A DNA stretch of 64,000 nucleotides, taken from DTWD01 sp963662965 (GTDB taxonomy: Bacteria > Acidobacteriota > Vicinamibacteria > Vicinamibacterales > UBA8438). The notes under the pieces were generated by a model. The model was not told the origin of the DNA and searched no databases. It saw only the letters and a list, made by a program, of their open reading frames with translations. Location: positions 4,030,001 to 4,094,000 of the forward strand of contig OY759970.1 of assembly GCA_963662965.1 (NCBI GenBank), read 5' to 3'. The stretch's first letter is position 1; each line of letters opens with the position of its first letter. Positions 15,585-24,589 of this stretch are shown here, piece after piece. A program made the translations under genes and the position numbers.

Positions 15585-17801
15585 ATGGGTACGGGCATCC
15601 GCACACGGGTCGGATTCGGCGGCATGGCGGTCGCGATGGCCGCGCTTATTGGAGGATGGTCCGGGTGGGCGGTTTCGGAGACCGCCGCGCAACAGACGCG
15701 GCCCGACGGCGTCATCGCCGGGACCGTCGAGAGCAGCGCCGGCGCCGAGGCTGGGGTCTGGGTCATTGCCGAGACCGACGAGCTCGAGACCAAGTTCGTC
15801 AAGATCGTGGTCACCGACGGCAACGGTCGCTTCCTCCTGCCGGAGCTGCCCGATGCGATCTACGATGTCTGGGTCCGGGGGTATGGCCTGGTCGACTCCG
15901 AGAAGGTCAAACTCTCGCCGGGTCGCGAGGATGTCGAGCTGGCCGCGGTGGTGGCCCCCAACGAGCGGGCGGCCGCGCAGTTCTACCCCGGCAACTACTG
16001 GTACTCCCTCATCGAGCCGCCGCCCAAGAGTGACTTCCCCGGCACCGGCCCGGACGGCAATGGGATCGGCGAAACGATGACGAGCCAGGCGGCGTGGATC
16101 GACCGGATGAAGCAGGGGTGCCAGCTCTGTCATCAGATGGGTAACACCCACACCCGCACGGTTCAGCAGCTCGACGACTTCGACTCGACCGTGGCGGCTT
16201 GGGACCACCGCGTGCAGACCGGCCAGCGCGGCAACTCGATGAGCGCCAACATGAGCCGCTTCGGACGCGAGCGCGCGCTCGAGATGTTTGCCGACTGGAC
16301 CGATCGGATCGCGGCCGGTGAGACCCCTCCGCGGCCACCGCGTCCGTCGGGCGTGGAACGTAACCTCGTGGTCACGCAGTGGGATTGGGGGCTCGACAGC
16401 TCGTTCATTCACGACGAGGCGACGACCGACAAGCGCGACCCGACGGTGAACGGCTATGGCCCGGTCTACGGCGTGTCGGCCGGCCATGGCACGCTAGTGG
16501 CGGTCGACCCCACCACCAACTCCGCGCTCGAGATGGAGATTCCGGTGCGTCCGGCCGATCCCGGCACGGTGCCGACCCGCTTCCCGCAGGCCCAGCTCGA
16601 GCCGTCGTACTACTGGGGCGATGAGCTGCCGTGGGGCGTCCAGCCGAACCAGCGCGCCGACCCGCACAATCCGATGCTCGACGGCCAGGGGCGGGTCTGG
16701 ATGACGTCGACCGTTCGCGCGCGTCCGAACCCCGACTGGTGCAAGGAGGGATCGGATCATCCGTCGGCCAAGAATTTTCCGTTGACGCAGACGGGCCGAC
16801 AGGCGTCGTACTACGACCCCGAGACCGAACGGTTCGTCTTGATTGACACCTGCTTCGGGACGCACCACCTGCAGTTCGGCGAGGATGTAGACGACACGCT
16901 GTATTTCAGCGGCGGCGGTACCGTCATCGGCTGGATCAACACCCGTCTCTACGACGAGACCGGTGACGAGCGCTTCTCGCAAGGCTGGTGCCCGGGCGTG
17001 CTCGATACCAACGCGGACGGCAAGGCGACCAAGCCGTGGAATGAGCCGGGCGACGACGTTGATCCGAGCCGCGACACTCGCGTGCGCGCCGGCGGATACG
17101 GCATCATCTACAACCCAAAGGACGGCTCGATCTGGGCGAGCCAGACCGGCCCGTTTCCGGGTCGTCTCGTCCGGCTCGACTTTGGCGACAATCCGCCGGA
17201 GACCTGCGTGGCCGAGGTGTATGAGCCACCCTCGATCGAGAACCCCGACATCGACGCCGCGACGACCGGCCACGCGCCCCGCGGGATCGACGTCGACCGT
17301 AACGGCGTCATCTGGACGGCACTCTCGGGCAGTGGGCACATGGCAAGCTTCGACCGCACCAAGTGCCAGGGGCAGCTGAACGGCCCGGACGCCACTGGTC
17401 AGCACTGTCCGGAAGGGTGGACGCTCTATCCGACGCCGGGTCCGCAGATGAAGGGGGTCACCGACCCCGGCAGCGCCGACTTCCACTACTACAACTGGGT
17501 CGACCAGTACAACACGCTCGGCCTCGGCGCCAACGTGCCGATCGCGAACGGCTCGACCTCGGATGCGTTGCTCGCGCTGATGCCGGACACCGGCGAGTGG
17601 GTGGTGCTGCGGGTGCCGTATCCGATGGCGTTCTACTCGCGCGGTCTCGACGGGCGGATCGATGATCCGCAGGCTGGCTGGAAGGGGCGCGGGGCGTGGG
17701 CGAACTACGGTTCCAATTACATCTGGCATACCGAGGGCGGGAAGGGCACGACGAGCAAAATGGTGCACTTCCAGATCCGGCCCAATCCACTGGCGCGGTA
17801 G
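15585..17801 (+). CDS. Carboxypeptidase-regulatory-like domain / heme c / beta-propeller exported protein
   Basis: 738 aa, start after AAGGAGGGCGCG, signal peptide ending near ETAAQ. Residues 43-125: carboxypeptidase-regulatory-like (prealbumin) fold (GVIAGTVESSAGAEAGVWVIAET, TDGNGRFLLPELPDAIYDVWVRGYG). A c-type heme site CQLCH at 179-183. The rest is a propeller resembling streptogramin-lyase proteins: DGQGRVWMTS, CFGTHHLQF, GIDVDRNGVIWTALSGSGHMASFDR, SDALLALMPDTGEWVVLRVPYP. It has a full-length paralogue at 46198-48393. Function not established; the heme and location suggest an electron-transfer or oxidative role. Followed 43 bases later by the NHL-repeat gene. Confidence 0.8.
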   Translation: MGTGIRTRVGFGGMAVAMAALIGGWSGWAVSETAAQQTRPDGVIAGTVESSAGAEAGVWVIAETDELETKFVKIVVTDGNGRFLLPELPDAIYDVWVRGYGLVDSEKVKLSPGREDVELAAVVAPNERAAAQFYPGNYWYSLIEPPPKSDFPGTGPDGNGIGETMTSQAAWIDRMKQGCQLCHQMGNTHTRTVQQLDDFDSTVAAWDHRVQTGQRGNSMSANMSRFGRERALEMFADWTDRIAAGETPPRPPRPSGVERNLVVTQWDWGLDSSFIHDEATTDKRDPTVNGYGPVYGVSAGHGTLVAVDPTTNSALEMEIPVRPADPGTVPTRFPQAQLEPSYYWGDELPWGVQPNQRADPHNPMLDGQGRVWMTSTVRARPNPDWCKEGSDHPSAKNFPLTQTGRQASYYDPETERFVLIDTCFGTHHLQFGEDVDDTLYFSGGGTVIGWINTRLYDETGDERFSQGWCPGVLDTNADGKATKPWNEPGDDVDPSRDTRVRAGGYGIIYNPKDGSIWASQTGPFPGRLVRLDFGDNPPETCVAEVYEPPSIENPDIDAATTGHAPRGIDVDRNGVIWTALSGSGHMASFDRTKCQGQLNGPDATGQHCPEGWTLYPTPGPQMKGVTDPGSADFHYYNWVDQYNTLGLGANVPIANGSTSDALLALMPDTGEWVVLRVPYPMAFYSRGLDGRIDDPQAGWKGRGAWANYGSNYIWHTEGGKGTTSKMVHFQIRPNPLAR

Positions 17802-17844
17802 CCCGACGGCTCCTGTGTCGTAGTCCGCATCATGAGGTGTCTGA

Positions 17845-18999
17845 ATGAAATCGATGGTGACGACTGATAGAGGAGGCCCAAGACTGGCCGCCCTGCTGTG
17901 CGCCGTAATCGCGTTCGCTCCAAGCGGCGTGTCGGCGCAGCGCGGCGCGAAGGTGCCCCCGGAGCACGCAAACCAGAAGCCGATCAACAACCTGCCGAAT
18001 CCGTATGAGACGGTGCGCGACTTTGGCACGTTGCCGGACGGACGAACGTGGGGGTCGGTCAGCGCGATCAACGTCGACATCGACGGCGTGCACGTCTGGG
18101 TCGGCGATCGGTGCGGCGTCAACTCGTGCGCCGAGTCGGACGTCGATCCGATCGTCAAGATGGATCCGAGCGGCAACGTCGTCCAGAGCTTCGGCGCCGG
18201 GCTGATCACCTGGCCGCACGGGATGGATGTCGACGCTGAGGGCAACGTCTGGATTGCCGACGCTCGGTCGCCGAACCAGCGGGAGCTCGAGCGGACGCCG
18301 AATGCCCCGATGAAGGGGCATCAAGTCGTCAAGTTCAGCCCGGAGGGTGAGGTGCTGATGGTGCTCGGGACGCCGGGTGAGCGCGGCGATCCGCCGACGC
18401 ATTTCAGCGAGCCGAACGACGTGGTGGTGGCGCCCGACGGCAGCATCTTCGTCGGCGAGGCCCACAATGGGCAGTTTCTCGACGAGCCGGGCCCGAACGC
18501 GATCGGACGGATCTCGAAGTTCGCCCCCGACGGCACGTTCATCAAGAGCTGGGGACAGTGGGGCTTTGCGGACGGCGAATTCCGCGCGCCGCACTCGCTC
18601 GACTTCGATTCGCAGGGCCGTTTGTTCGTCGCCGACCGCGGCAACAATCGGATCCAGATCTTCGACCAGGAGGGAAACCATCTCGACACCTGGTATCAGT
18701 TCAGCCGGATCAGCGGGTTGTTCATCGACGCCAACGATGTCCTCTACGCGATCGATTCCGAGTCGGACGAGAACTACAACCCGGGCGGCTGGAGAAAAGG
18801 GCTCCGGGTCGGGAGCGCCCGCACCGGCGAGGTGTGGTATTTCGTGCGCGAGCACGTCTCCGAGCGTCCCTCGGGCATGGGCGGGGTCGGGTCGATGGGT
18901 GAAGGGGTCACCGCCGATGCCGAGGGGAACGTCTACGCCGGTGAGGTCGGGCCGATCCAGGGGGTTACCAAGTTCATCCCGCGTCTGATCCCCGACTAG
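17845..18999 (+). CDS. Exported NHL-repeat six-blade beta-propeller
   Basis: 384 aa with a signal peptide (LAALLCAVIAFAPSGVSAQ). Clear NHL blades: WPHGMDVDAEGNVWIADA, HQVVKFSPEGEVLMVLGTPG, EPNDVVVAPDGSIFVGEAH, RISKFAPDGTFIKSWGQWG, APHSLDFDSQGRLFVADRGNNRIQIFDQEGNHL, ADAEGNVYAGEV. Similar proteins are often annotated as peptidyl-alpha-hydroxyglycine lyase-like, but no lyase residue set can be confirmed here. Lies in a same-strand run with the heme/propeller gene and the following glycosidase-like gene (11-base gap), so an operon is likely. Confidence 0.85.
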   Translation: MKSMVTTDRGGPRLAALLCAVIAFAPSGVSAQRGAKVPPEHANQKPINNLPNPYETVRDFGTLPDGRTWGSVSAINVDIDGVHVWVGDRCGVNSCAESDVDPIVKMDPSGNVVQSFGAGLITWPHGMDVDAEGNVWIADARSPNQRELERTPNAPMKGHQVVKFSPEGEVLMVLGTPGERGDPPTHFSEPNDVVVAPDGSIFVGEAHNGQFLDEPGPNAIGRISKFAPDGTFIKSWGQWGFADGEFRAPHSLDFDSQGRLFVADRGNNRIQIFDQEGNHLDTWYQFSRISGLFIDANDVLYAIDSESDENYNPGGWRKGLRVGSARTGEVWYFVREHVSERPSGMGGVGSMGEGVTADAEGNVYAGEVGPIQGVTKFIPRLIPD

Positions 19000-19010
19000 G
19001 CCGCGAGCCG

Positions 19011-20099
19011 ATGCCACGCCGAGCGGAGTCCAATGACGTGACGAGGCGAACGACGGTCACGGGAACGGCAGCGGTCGTGCTTCTGTGCGCCGCCGTCGGA
19101 CTGGGGGCGCAGGCACCAGCAGGCGTCCGTGTCGAGCGCTTGCTCGATGCGCCGATCATCGCCCCCGGTATTCATCCGAGCATCGGGGAGAACATCCAGG
19201 GCCCGTCACTGATCAAGGTGCCCGAGTGGGTCGACGATCCGCTCGGCGCCTACTACCTCTACTTCGCCGACCACAAGGGGCTCTACATCCGGCTGGCGTA
19301 TGCCGATGATCTCCTCGGCCCGTGGTCGATCCATGCACCGGGCAGCTTGCAGATTACCGATTCACACTTTCTGACAGAGCCGCCCGAAGTGGCGCCGGAT
19401 GTGGCGGCGCGGCTACGGGCGTCGCAGGAACGGCGCGGCGTGCCGATGTCGCACGACGGGCTGTTCGAGGCGACCACGCCGCACATCGCCTCGCCCGACG
19501 TCCATGTTGACGATGCCAATCGGCGGATCGTCATGTACTTTCATGGCCTCGACGGCGTCAGCACGCAGGTCTCGCGCGTGGCGACCTCGACGGACGGGAT
19601 CCACTTCGAGGCGCGACCCGAGCGCCTCGGCCGTACCTACATGCGGATCTTCGAGCACGACGGCTACACTTACTCGATGGCGATGCCGGGGCAGTTCTAT
19701 CGGTCTCGCAATCCGCTGTCTGGATTCGAGGAGGGCCCGCGTCTCTTCAATGCCAGCATGCGGCACTCGGCGCTTCTGATCCGAGACGACACGCTGCATG
19801 TCTTCTGGACGCAAATGGGGGATGCCCCGGAGCACGTGATGCTGAGCACGATCGACATCGCGGGCGACTGGACGGCGTGGAAGAACACGCCGGGCGTCGA
19901 GGTGCTCCGTCCGGAGCACGACTGGGAGGGCGCCGGTGCGCCGCTCGCGCCGTCGGTGCGCAGCACGGCCTACGGCGTCGTGAATCAGTTGCGCGACCCG
20001 GCGATCTACGAAGACGCCGAGACCGGTCGAGTCTACCTGTTGTATGCCGTCGGCGGCGAGGCGGGCATCGCCATCGCCGAGGTTTATTTCGACAACTAA
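19011..20099 (+). CDS. Exported five-blade propeller, glycoside-hydrolase-like
   Basis: 362 aa; a GTG at 19038 (VTRRTTVTGTAAVVLL) is an alternative start giving a tidier signal peptide. The mature protein resembles the five-blade fold of GH43/GH117/GH130-type enzymes: GPSLIKVPEWVDDPLGAYYLYFADHKGLYIRLAYADDLLGPW, IASPDVHVDDANRRIVMYFHG, FEHDGYTYSMAMPGQFYRS, LRDPAIYEDAETGRVYLLYAVGGEAGIAIAEVYF. Such proteins act on plant or marine polysaccharide oligomers. I cannot assign catalytic residues with confidence. Last gene of the 15.6-20.1 kb run. Confidence 0.7.
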   Translation: MPRRAESNDVTRRTTVTGTAAVVLLCAAVGLGAQAPAGVRVERLLDAPIIAPGIHPSIGENIQGPSLIKVPEWVDDPLGAYYLYFADHKGLYIRLAYADDLLGPWSIHAPGSLQITDSHFLTEPPEVAPDVAARLRASQERRGVPMSHDGLFEATTPHIASPDVHVDDANRRIVMYFHGLDGVSTQVSRVATSTDGIHFEARPERLGRTYMRIFEHDGYTYSMAMPGQFYRSRNPLSGFEEGPRLFNASMRHSALLIRDDTLHVFWTQMGDAPEHVMLSTIDIAGDWTAWKNTPGVEVLRPEHDWEGAGAPLAPSVRSTAYGVVNQLRDPAIYEDAETGRVYLLYAVGGEAGIAIAEVYFDN

Positions 20100-20106
20100 G
20101 CCGTCA

Positions 20107-20123
20107 TGCGTAGCCCCGTCTAG
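20107..20123. repeat. Partial intergenic repeat, copy E (3' end only)
   Basis: Contains TAGCCCCGTCTAG, the terminal 13 bases of the GC-rich repeat family, ending 2 bases before the ATG of the GNAT gene at 20126. No ribosome-binding site lies between. Confidence 0.5.
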
Positions 20124-20125
20124 TT

Positions 20126-20984
20126 ATGAGCCTCGAGCTGCGGGACCCGACGGCTGACGATGCACCGACGCTCGGGGCGATCGCCTTCACCGCCTTCAAG
20201 TACGGTCTCCGACGAGCACGGTTTTCCCCCGGATATGCCGTCGGCGGAGATGGCGACCGGTCTAGTGAACGGGCTCATCGCGCACCCAGGCTTTTACGGC
20301 GTCGTCGCCGAGCTCGATGGCCGCGTCGTCGGAAGCAATTTTCTCGACGAGCGGTCTCGAATCATTGGTCTCGGCCCGATCGCCGTCGATCCCGAGGTCC
20401 AGAACCAATCGGTCGGCCGTCGGCTCATGGTGCATGCGCTCGACCGCGTCCGAGACCAGAGTCGCGCCGGGGTGCGGCTGCTACCGGCGACCTTCCACAA
20501 CCGATCGCTCTGTCTCGATACGAAGCTCGGGTTCGAGATCCGCGCGCTGCTATCGAACATCCAAGGGCCGGCGCTCAATCTCACCCTGCCGGGACTCGAC
20601 GTTCGGGCCGCGACGACCGACGACCTGGAGGCATGCGACGCGCTTTGCCTCTCCGTGCACGGGCATGACCGCCACGGCGAGCTCGTCGACGCGATCGCAC
20701 AGAAGACGGCGACCGTCGTCGAGTACGGTGGGTGCATCGTCGGGTACGCAAGCTCAGTCGGATTCATGGGGCACACGGTCGGTGCGCACAACGACGCCCT
20801 CAAGGCGCTGATGGGCGCGTCGCCGTCCTTCTTTGGACCGGGCTTCATCCTGCCGACCCAGAACGGCGAGCTACTCCGGTGGTGTCTGTCGCACGGGCTG
20901 CGCGTCGTCCAGCCGCTGACACTGATGACGATCGGCTTGTACAACGAGCCGGCCGGACCATATCTCCCGTCGATTCTCTATTGA
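20126..20984 (+). pseudogene. Tandem GNAT acetyltransferase with one frameshift
   Basis: Starts MSLELRDPTADDAPTLGAIAFTAFK; one extra base at about 20198 throws the frame, and the continuation is one frame over (TVSDEHGFPPDMPSAEMA, FYGVVAELDGRVVGSNFLDER, IGPIAVDP.VQNQSVGRRLM: the acetyl-CoA-binding Q-x-x-x-G-R/x motif). A second, weaker acetyltransferase-like half follows from VRAATTDDLEACDALC and ends LYNEPAGPYLPSILY. Intact length would be about 286 aa. A single one-base insertion in an otherwise intact gene could be a real mutation or a sequencing error. Confidence 0.8.
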
Positions 20985-21007
20985 CGTTCGCCGCGTGGGG
21001 GGATCCA

Positions 21008-21544
21008 ATGCCCGAGTCGTTTGATAGCCTCTTGACGCAGTACGAACGCGGAACGCTCAGTCGCCGACAACTGCTGATCGCGATGGCGCTGCTCGCGGTG
21101 CCGGCGGCGACCCGCGCGCAGACCGGGGCGGTCCGGGCGCGGTCGCTGAACCACGTCAACGTCGGGGTGACCGACGTCGACCGCTCCGAAAAATTTTATC
21201 GATGGCTGCTCGGGGTCCCGCCGCGCCGCTACATTGTCGGCGATGCCTACGCGCTCGATTTTCCCGATGGCGGCCTGATCAGCCTGTGCCCGACCGAGGA
21301 TGGAAACTGCAGCCTGACGGCTGGCACGTCCGATCCGACGGCCGGCGAGATCGATCATTTCGGCATCGGGATCGAGAACTTCGACGCACCCCGCGTCGCG
21401 TCCGAATTGGAGGCGGCGGGATTCGAAGGGGTCCGCCAGGCAGGGCCGACGAGCGTCATTCTCCCTGACCCCAACGGCGTGGCGGTGCAGCTGTCGGCCA
21501 CGACCGAGCGCTTCGAGGGAACGCCGCCCGAGGGCGGCTGCTAG
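21008..21544 (+). CDS. Exported VOC-family (glyoxalase fold) protein
   Basis: 178 aa. The N-terminus MPESFDSLLTQYERGTLSRRQLLIAMALLAVPAATRAQ resembles a Tat signal (SRRQLL), then a single VOC domain: RSLNHVNVGVTDVDRSEKFYRWLLG (first metal His), YALDFPDGGLISLCP, GEIDHFGIGIENFDAPRVASELEAAGF (second His), SVILPDPNGVAVQLSA (Glu replaced by Gln in the usual E-position region). VOC enzymes include dioxygenases and glyoxalases; the reaction is not inferable. Start supported by the fit of the signal. Confidence 0.8.
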   Translation: MPESFDSLLTQYERGTLSRRQLLIAMALLAVPAATRAQTGAVRARSLNHVNVGVTDVDRSEKFYRWLLGVPPRRYIVGDAYALDFPDGGLISLCPTEDGNCSLTAGTSDPTAGEIDHFGIGIENFDAPRVASELEAAGFEGVRQAGPTSVILPDPNGVAVQLSATTERFEGTPPEGGC

Positions 21545-21568
21545 AGCCGTGACTGGCACTCGACGACG

Positions 21569-21670
21569 ATGCCTGTAGAGCTTGGGGCGCGGCTCGGCCC
21601 GTACGAGATCGAGCCCGCCCTCGGCGCGGGCGGCCAAGCGGGGGGACGGGGTCAAGCCCGTCTCGATTGA
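21569..21670 (+). pseudogene. Ser/Thr protein kinase N-terminal stub
   Basis: The 33-residue frame reads ELGARLGPYEIEPALGAGG, the opening of a PknB-like kinase up to the glycine-rich loop, then loses homology (QAGGRGQARLD) and stops. The sequence that follows the break is the tail of an ECF sigma factor in a different frame. A deletion joint between two genes of a sigma/kinase locus is the simplest explanation. Confidence 0.7.
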
Positions 21671-21914
21671 CGACGGTCTGACGGAGCCGGCCGACACACG
21701 CGGGGTCGATGTGGCACGGTTCGACGACGCGCTCTCTGCGTTGAGCGCGATCGACAGCCGGCTTGGCCAGGTCGTGGAGCTCCGGTTCTTTGCCGGCCTG
21801 AGTATGGAAGAGACCGCCGAGGCACTCGATCTGTCGGTGGCCACCGTCGGTCGTGACTGGAAGACGGCCCGCATCTGGCTGCGGCGCGAGCTGAAGCGCG
21901 GTGACGCGACATGA
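21582..21914 (+). pseudogene. ECF sigma factor, C-terminal (region 4) remnant
   Basis: From about 21640: AAKRGDGVKPVSIDDGL, then DVARFDDALSALSAIDSRLGQVVELRFFAGLSMEETAEALDLSVATVGRDWKTARIWLRRELK, a complete sigma region 4 helix-turn-helix of the acidobacterial-type ECF group. Region 2 and the linker are gone, replaced by the kinase stub. The only upstream start in frame is a TTG at 21582. Region 4 alone could not recruit RNA polymerase to a -10 element. The stop overlaps the start of the next gene (ATGA), the usual arrangement of a sigma gene with its kinase partner. Confidence 0.8.
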
Positions 21915-22396
21915 ACAAGGATCGCTGGCTGAGAGTCAGGGAGACGCTGGAATCGGCGCTCGAGAAAACTCCCGCCAAGCGGGCGAGCTTCCTCGACGCG
22001 GCGTGTGCGGGCGATGTCTCGTTGCGCGGCGAAGTGGATTCGCTGCTTGACGCTGACGTTGAGGACAGCTTTCTGGAGCAGACGCCCGTCGAGAGCGCCG
22101 CGCGTGTGTTCGACGGCGCGATGGGGAAGGAATGGTTCGCCCACGCCGCGGAGTTGGTCGCGGCCGATTTCGACCCCGACACTGTGCTGCTAGTCAGGAC
22201 CACACGATCGGTGTACCGAATCGTCGTGGTGCAGCCGGCTGCCGGCACGATCGTCGTCGAGGGCGGGAATCTCCGTGAGCCGATGAAAGGGCGTCTGCTC
22301 CTGAACGGTCACGTTCGATACGGCCACCGGATGGCGATGGCGATTGGTCGCCTCGAGATCGTCACCGCGCCGGTCGAAACCATCGCGGTTAGGTAA
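21911..22396 (+). CDS. Chimeric protein: kinase-type N-terminal leader + small beta domain
   Basis: 161 aa. Residues 1-66 match the leader that precedes the catalytic domain in many acidobacterial PknB-like kinases (DRWLRVRETLESALEKTPAKRASFLDAACAGDVSLRGEVDSLL, then SFLEQTPVESAARVF). The kinase domain is absent. From about residue 72 a short unrelated beta-rich domain follows: TVLLVRTTRSVYRIVVVQPAAG, then IVVEGGN and GRLLLNGH. Its function is unknown. Together with the two preceding stubs this marks a collapsed ECF sigma/kinase locus. It is an open frame and could be translated by coupling to the sigma remnant. Confidence 0.65.
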   Translation: MNKDRWLRVRETLESALEKTPAKRASFLDAACAGDVSLRGEVDSLLDADVEDSFLEQTPVESAARVFDGAMGKEWFAHAAELVAADFDPDTVLLVRTTRSVYRIVVVQPAAGTIVVEGGNLREPMKGRLLLNGHVRYGHRMAMAIGRLEIVTAPVETIAVR

Positions 22397-22447
22397 ACAG
22401 CGATATAGTCGTCCGACGCCGTCGGTCTGGCGCTGGAGGAAATCGAG

Positions 22448-23395
22448 ATGAGACGTAGTATCTGCCTGGGGATCGTGACGTTTGTCGGGGTCTTCTCGAC
22501 GGTGACGACCTATGAGGCGAGACAGGAACGCGCGAGCCTCATGGTGTACGACATCGGCGACAACCTCTATATGCTGGCCAACGCCGCGTCCGTGCAGGGG
22601 ATGGGTGGCGGGGGGAACACCGCGATCTTCGTGACCGGCGATGGCGTCACGCTCGTCGACACCAAAATCAAGGGCTACGGCCAGGACATCCTCGCCCACG
22701 TGCGCGAGATCACCGACAAGCCGATTACGACCATTATCAATACCCACACGCACTGGGACCACACTGGGTCGAACAATGAGTTCCCCGACACGGTCAACTT
22801 CGTGGTGCACGAGAACACCCGCAAGCACCTGGCCAGCGACCAGTGTGACGACGGCTCAGGCTTCGATGGCGGCTCGATCAAGAACTGCAACGAGTTCAAG
22901 GGCGCAAACGCGCGATTCCTGCCGAAGACGACCTATTCCGACACGCTGACGCTCGGGAGCGGCGCCGATCGGATCGACATGTATCACTTTGGCCGTGGTC
23001 ATACGGACGGCGATACGTTCGTCGTGTTTCGCGCCGCGCGAGCGATGCACACCGGCGATATGTTCCAGCGGCTGGCGGTGCCGTTCATCGACGTGCCGAA
23101 CAGCAACGGCAGTGCCACCGAGTTCGGCGACACGCTCCAGAAGGCGGTCGCCGGCATCTCGAACATCGACACCGTCATTCCTGGTCACAATCCGACGCCG
23201 GTTACCTGGAATGACTTCGTCAACTTCAGCGGGTTCTACAACGACATCGTGACGAAGACGCAGCAGGGGAAGGCGGCCGGTCGTTCCGTCGACGAGATCA
23301 TCGCCTCCTATAGCGTGCCGAGCCAGTACAGCGAATTCGCCGCGCCGGAGAACGGCCTGCGGCGGAACGTGCAGTTCATCTTCAATGGCCAATAA
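22448..23395 (+). CDS. Exported metallo-beta-lactamase-fold hydrolase
   Basis: 315 aa, start after GGAGGAAATCGAG, with an N-terminal hydrophobic signal. MBL core: MVYDIGDNLYMLANAASVQG, GGGNTAIFVTGDGVTLVDTK, the metal motif HTHWDH at 100-105, FGRGHTDGDTFVVFRAARAMHTGDMF (third His and Asp), DTVIPGHNP (last His). All expected metal ligands are present, so it should be active with zinc or iron. Substrate unknown; homologues are annotated as MBL-fold hydrolases of the quinoprotein-relay-associated or glyoxalase II-like type. Extracytoplasmic. Confidence 0.85.
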   Translation: MRRSICLGIVTFVGVFSTVTTYEARQERASLMVYDIGDNLYMLANAASVQGMGGGGNTAIFVTGDGVTLVDTKIKGYGQDILAHVREITDKPITTIINTHTHWDHTGSNNEFPDTVNFVVHENTRKHLASDQCDDGSGFDGGSIKNCNEFKGANARFLPKTTYSDTLTLGSGADRIDMYHFGRGHTDGDTFVVFRAARAMHTGDMFQRLAVPFIDVPNSNGSATEFGDTLQKAVAGISNIDTVIPGHNPTPVTWNDFVNFSGFYNDIVTKTQQGKAAGRSVDEIIASYSVPSQYSEFAAPENGLRRNVQFIFNGQ

Positions 23396-23593
23396 CGGGC
23401 CTGAAACGCGGATGTTCGCCCACGGGCAAAAAGAATGAGGCCCAGCGCCGTGAGCCGGCCGAGCGGGCCGACCTCCGCTTCGGGACCGGGCCTGACGGGC
23501 AGGTTTTTCTGCTCAAAGGGTGACGGCGCCATCCGTCGTCTGCTACCTTAGGAGTCCGTGGTGGAAGTCGCTCGTACCTCTGGGAGAACAAAG

Positions 23594-24589
23594 ATGCTTA
23601 AGAACAGCTTGGCGGCAGTGTTTGCCGTGACTATCGTCCTAACGCTCGTCCCGCAGCCGGCCGTCGCGCAGTCGGACGACGCCAACATGCCGATGCGTAC
23701 CCCGGAGGGCCAGCCGGACATCTCCGGCACATTCACGTTCCGGACCATCACGCCGTTCCAGCGGCCCGATCAGTTCTCGGGACGCGAGACTCTCGGCGCC
23801 GAGGAGGCGGCGGCATTCGAGGCGTCGGAGCGGACTCGGCAGAATCGTGATCTCTTCGACCCGGAGAAGGGCTCGGGTGGCTACCGGCCGAGGGTAGAGG
23901 GGGGGGTGCTGTCATACAACGAGTTCTGGTACGAACGGGGCATCGAGCTGACCTCCGACAAACGGACCGCGCTGATCATCGACCCGTCGAATGGACGCCT
24001 GCCGCCACGGACGGAAGCGGCCGACAAGGCGGCCGCGGTCCGGCGCGCCTACGTCGAGGAGCACCGTTACGATTCGTACGAGAACCGTAGCTCGGGCGAC
24101 CGCTGCCTCATGGGCTTCAACGCGGGCCCACCGATGCGGTCGAGCGCGTACAACAACAACGTAATGATCTTCCAGTCGCCGGGGTATGTGACGATTCTCA
24201 ATGAGATGGTGCACAACGCCCGGGTCATCCCGATCGGCGACAGCCCAAAGCTGCCGTTTGATCAGTACAGCGGTGACTCCAGCGCCCACTGGGAGGGCGA
24301 GACGCTGGTCATCGAGACCGACCAGTTCGCCGGTGGGAGCAGCGGCCTCACCTCGACGAACATGCATCTGGTCGAGCGCCTCACGCGCCTCGACCCCGAT
24401 ACCGTCGCCTACGAGTACACCGTCACCGACCCGACAATCTACACCGCGCCGTACACCGTGATGATGCCGTTCCGCCGGACGGATGGGCCGCTCTTCGAGT
24501 ACGCCTGCCACGAAGGCAACATCGGCCTGCATGGCATTCTCGGCGGCGCGCGGCAACTGGAACGTCAGGGGCGGGAGCTGCGTCCGTAA
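23594..24589 (+). CDS. Exported protein of the GDSRG-WEGDTLVVE family, copy 1
   Basis: 331 aa with a signal peptide (LAAVFAVTIVLTLVPQPAVAQ). ATG at 23594 chosen for this signal. It shares a fixed motif order with four other genes in the window (44559, 45268, 48415, 53311): G.PDISGTFTFRTITPFQRP; IIDPSNGRLPP; DRCLMGFNAGPP; ILNEMVHNARVIPI; GDSSAHWEGETLVIETDQF; MHLVERLTRLDPDTVAYEYTVTDPTIYTAPY; FEYACHEGN. I do not recognise a named family or a catalytic residue set. The conserved Trp, Asp and His/Cys positions suggest a shared enzymatic or binding role in the periplasm. Confidence 0.8.
   Translation: MLKNSLAAVFAVTIVLTLVPQPAVAQSDDANMPMRTPEGQPDISGTFTFRTITPFQRPDQFSGRETLGAEEAAAFEASERTRQNRDLFDPEKGSGGYRPRVEGGVLSYNEFWYERGIELTSDKRTALIIDPSNGRLPPRTEAADKAAAVRRAYVEEHRYDSYENRSSGDRCLMGFNAGPPMRSSAYNNNVMIFQSPGYVTILNEMVHNARVIPIGDSPKLPFDQYSGDSSAHWEGETLVIETDQFAGGSSGLTSTNMHLVERLTRLDPDTVAYEYTVTDPTIYTAPYTVMMPFRRTDGPLFEYACHEGNIGLHGILGGARQLERQGRELRP

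Noticed and set aside
16494..18245. Long minus-strand open frame (583 codons)
   Set aside because: Antisense to two clear plus-strand genes with signal peptides and domains; no protein features of its own.
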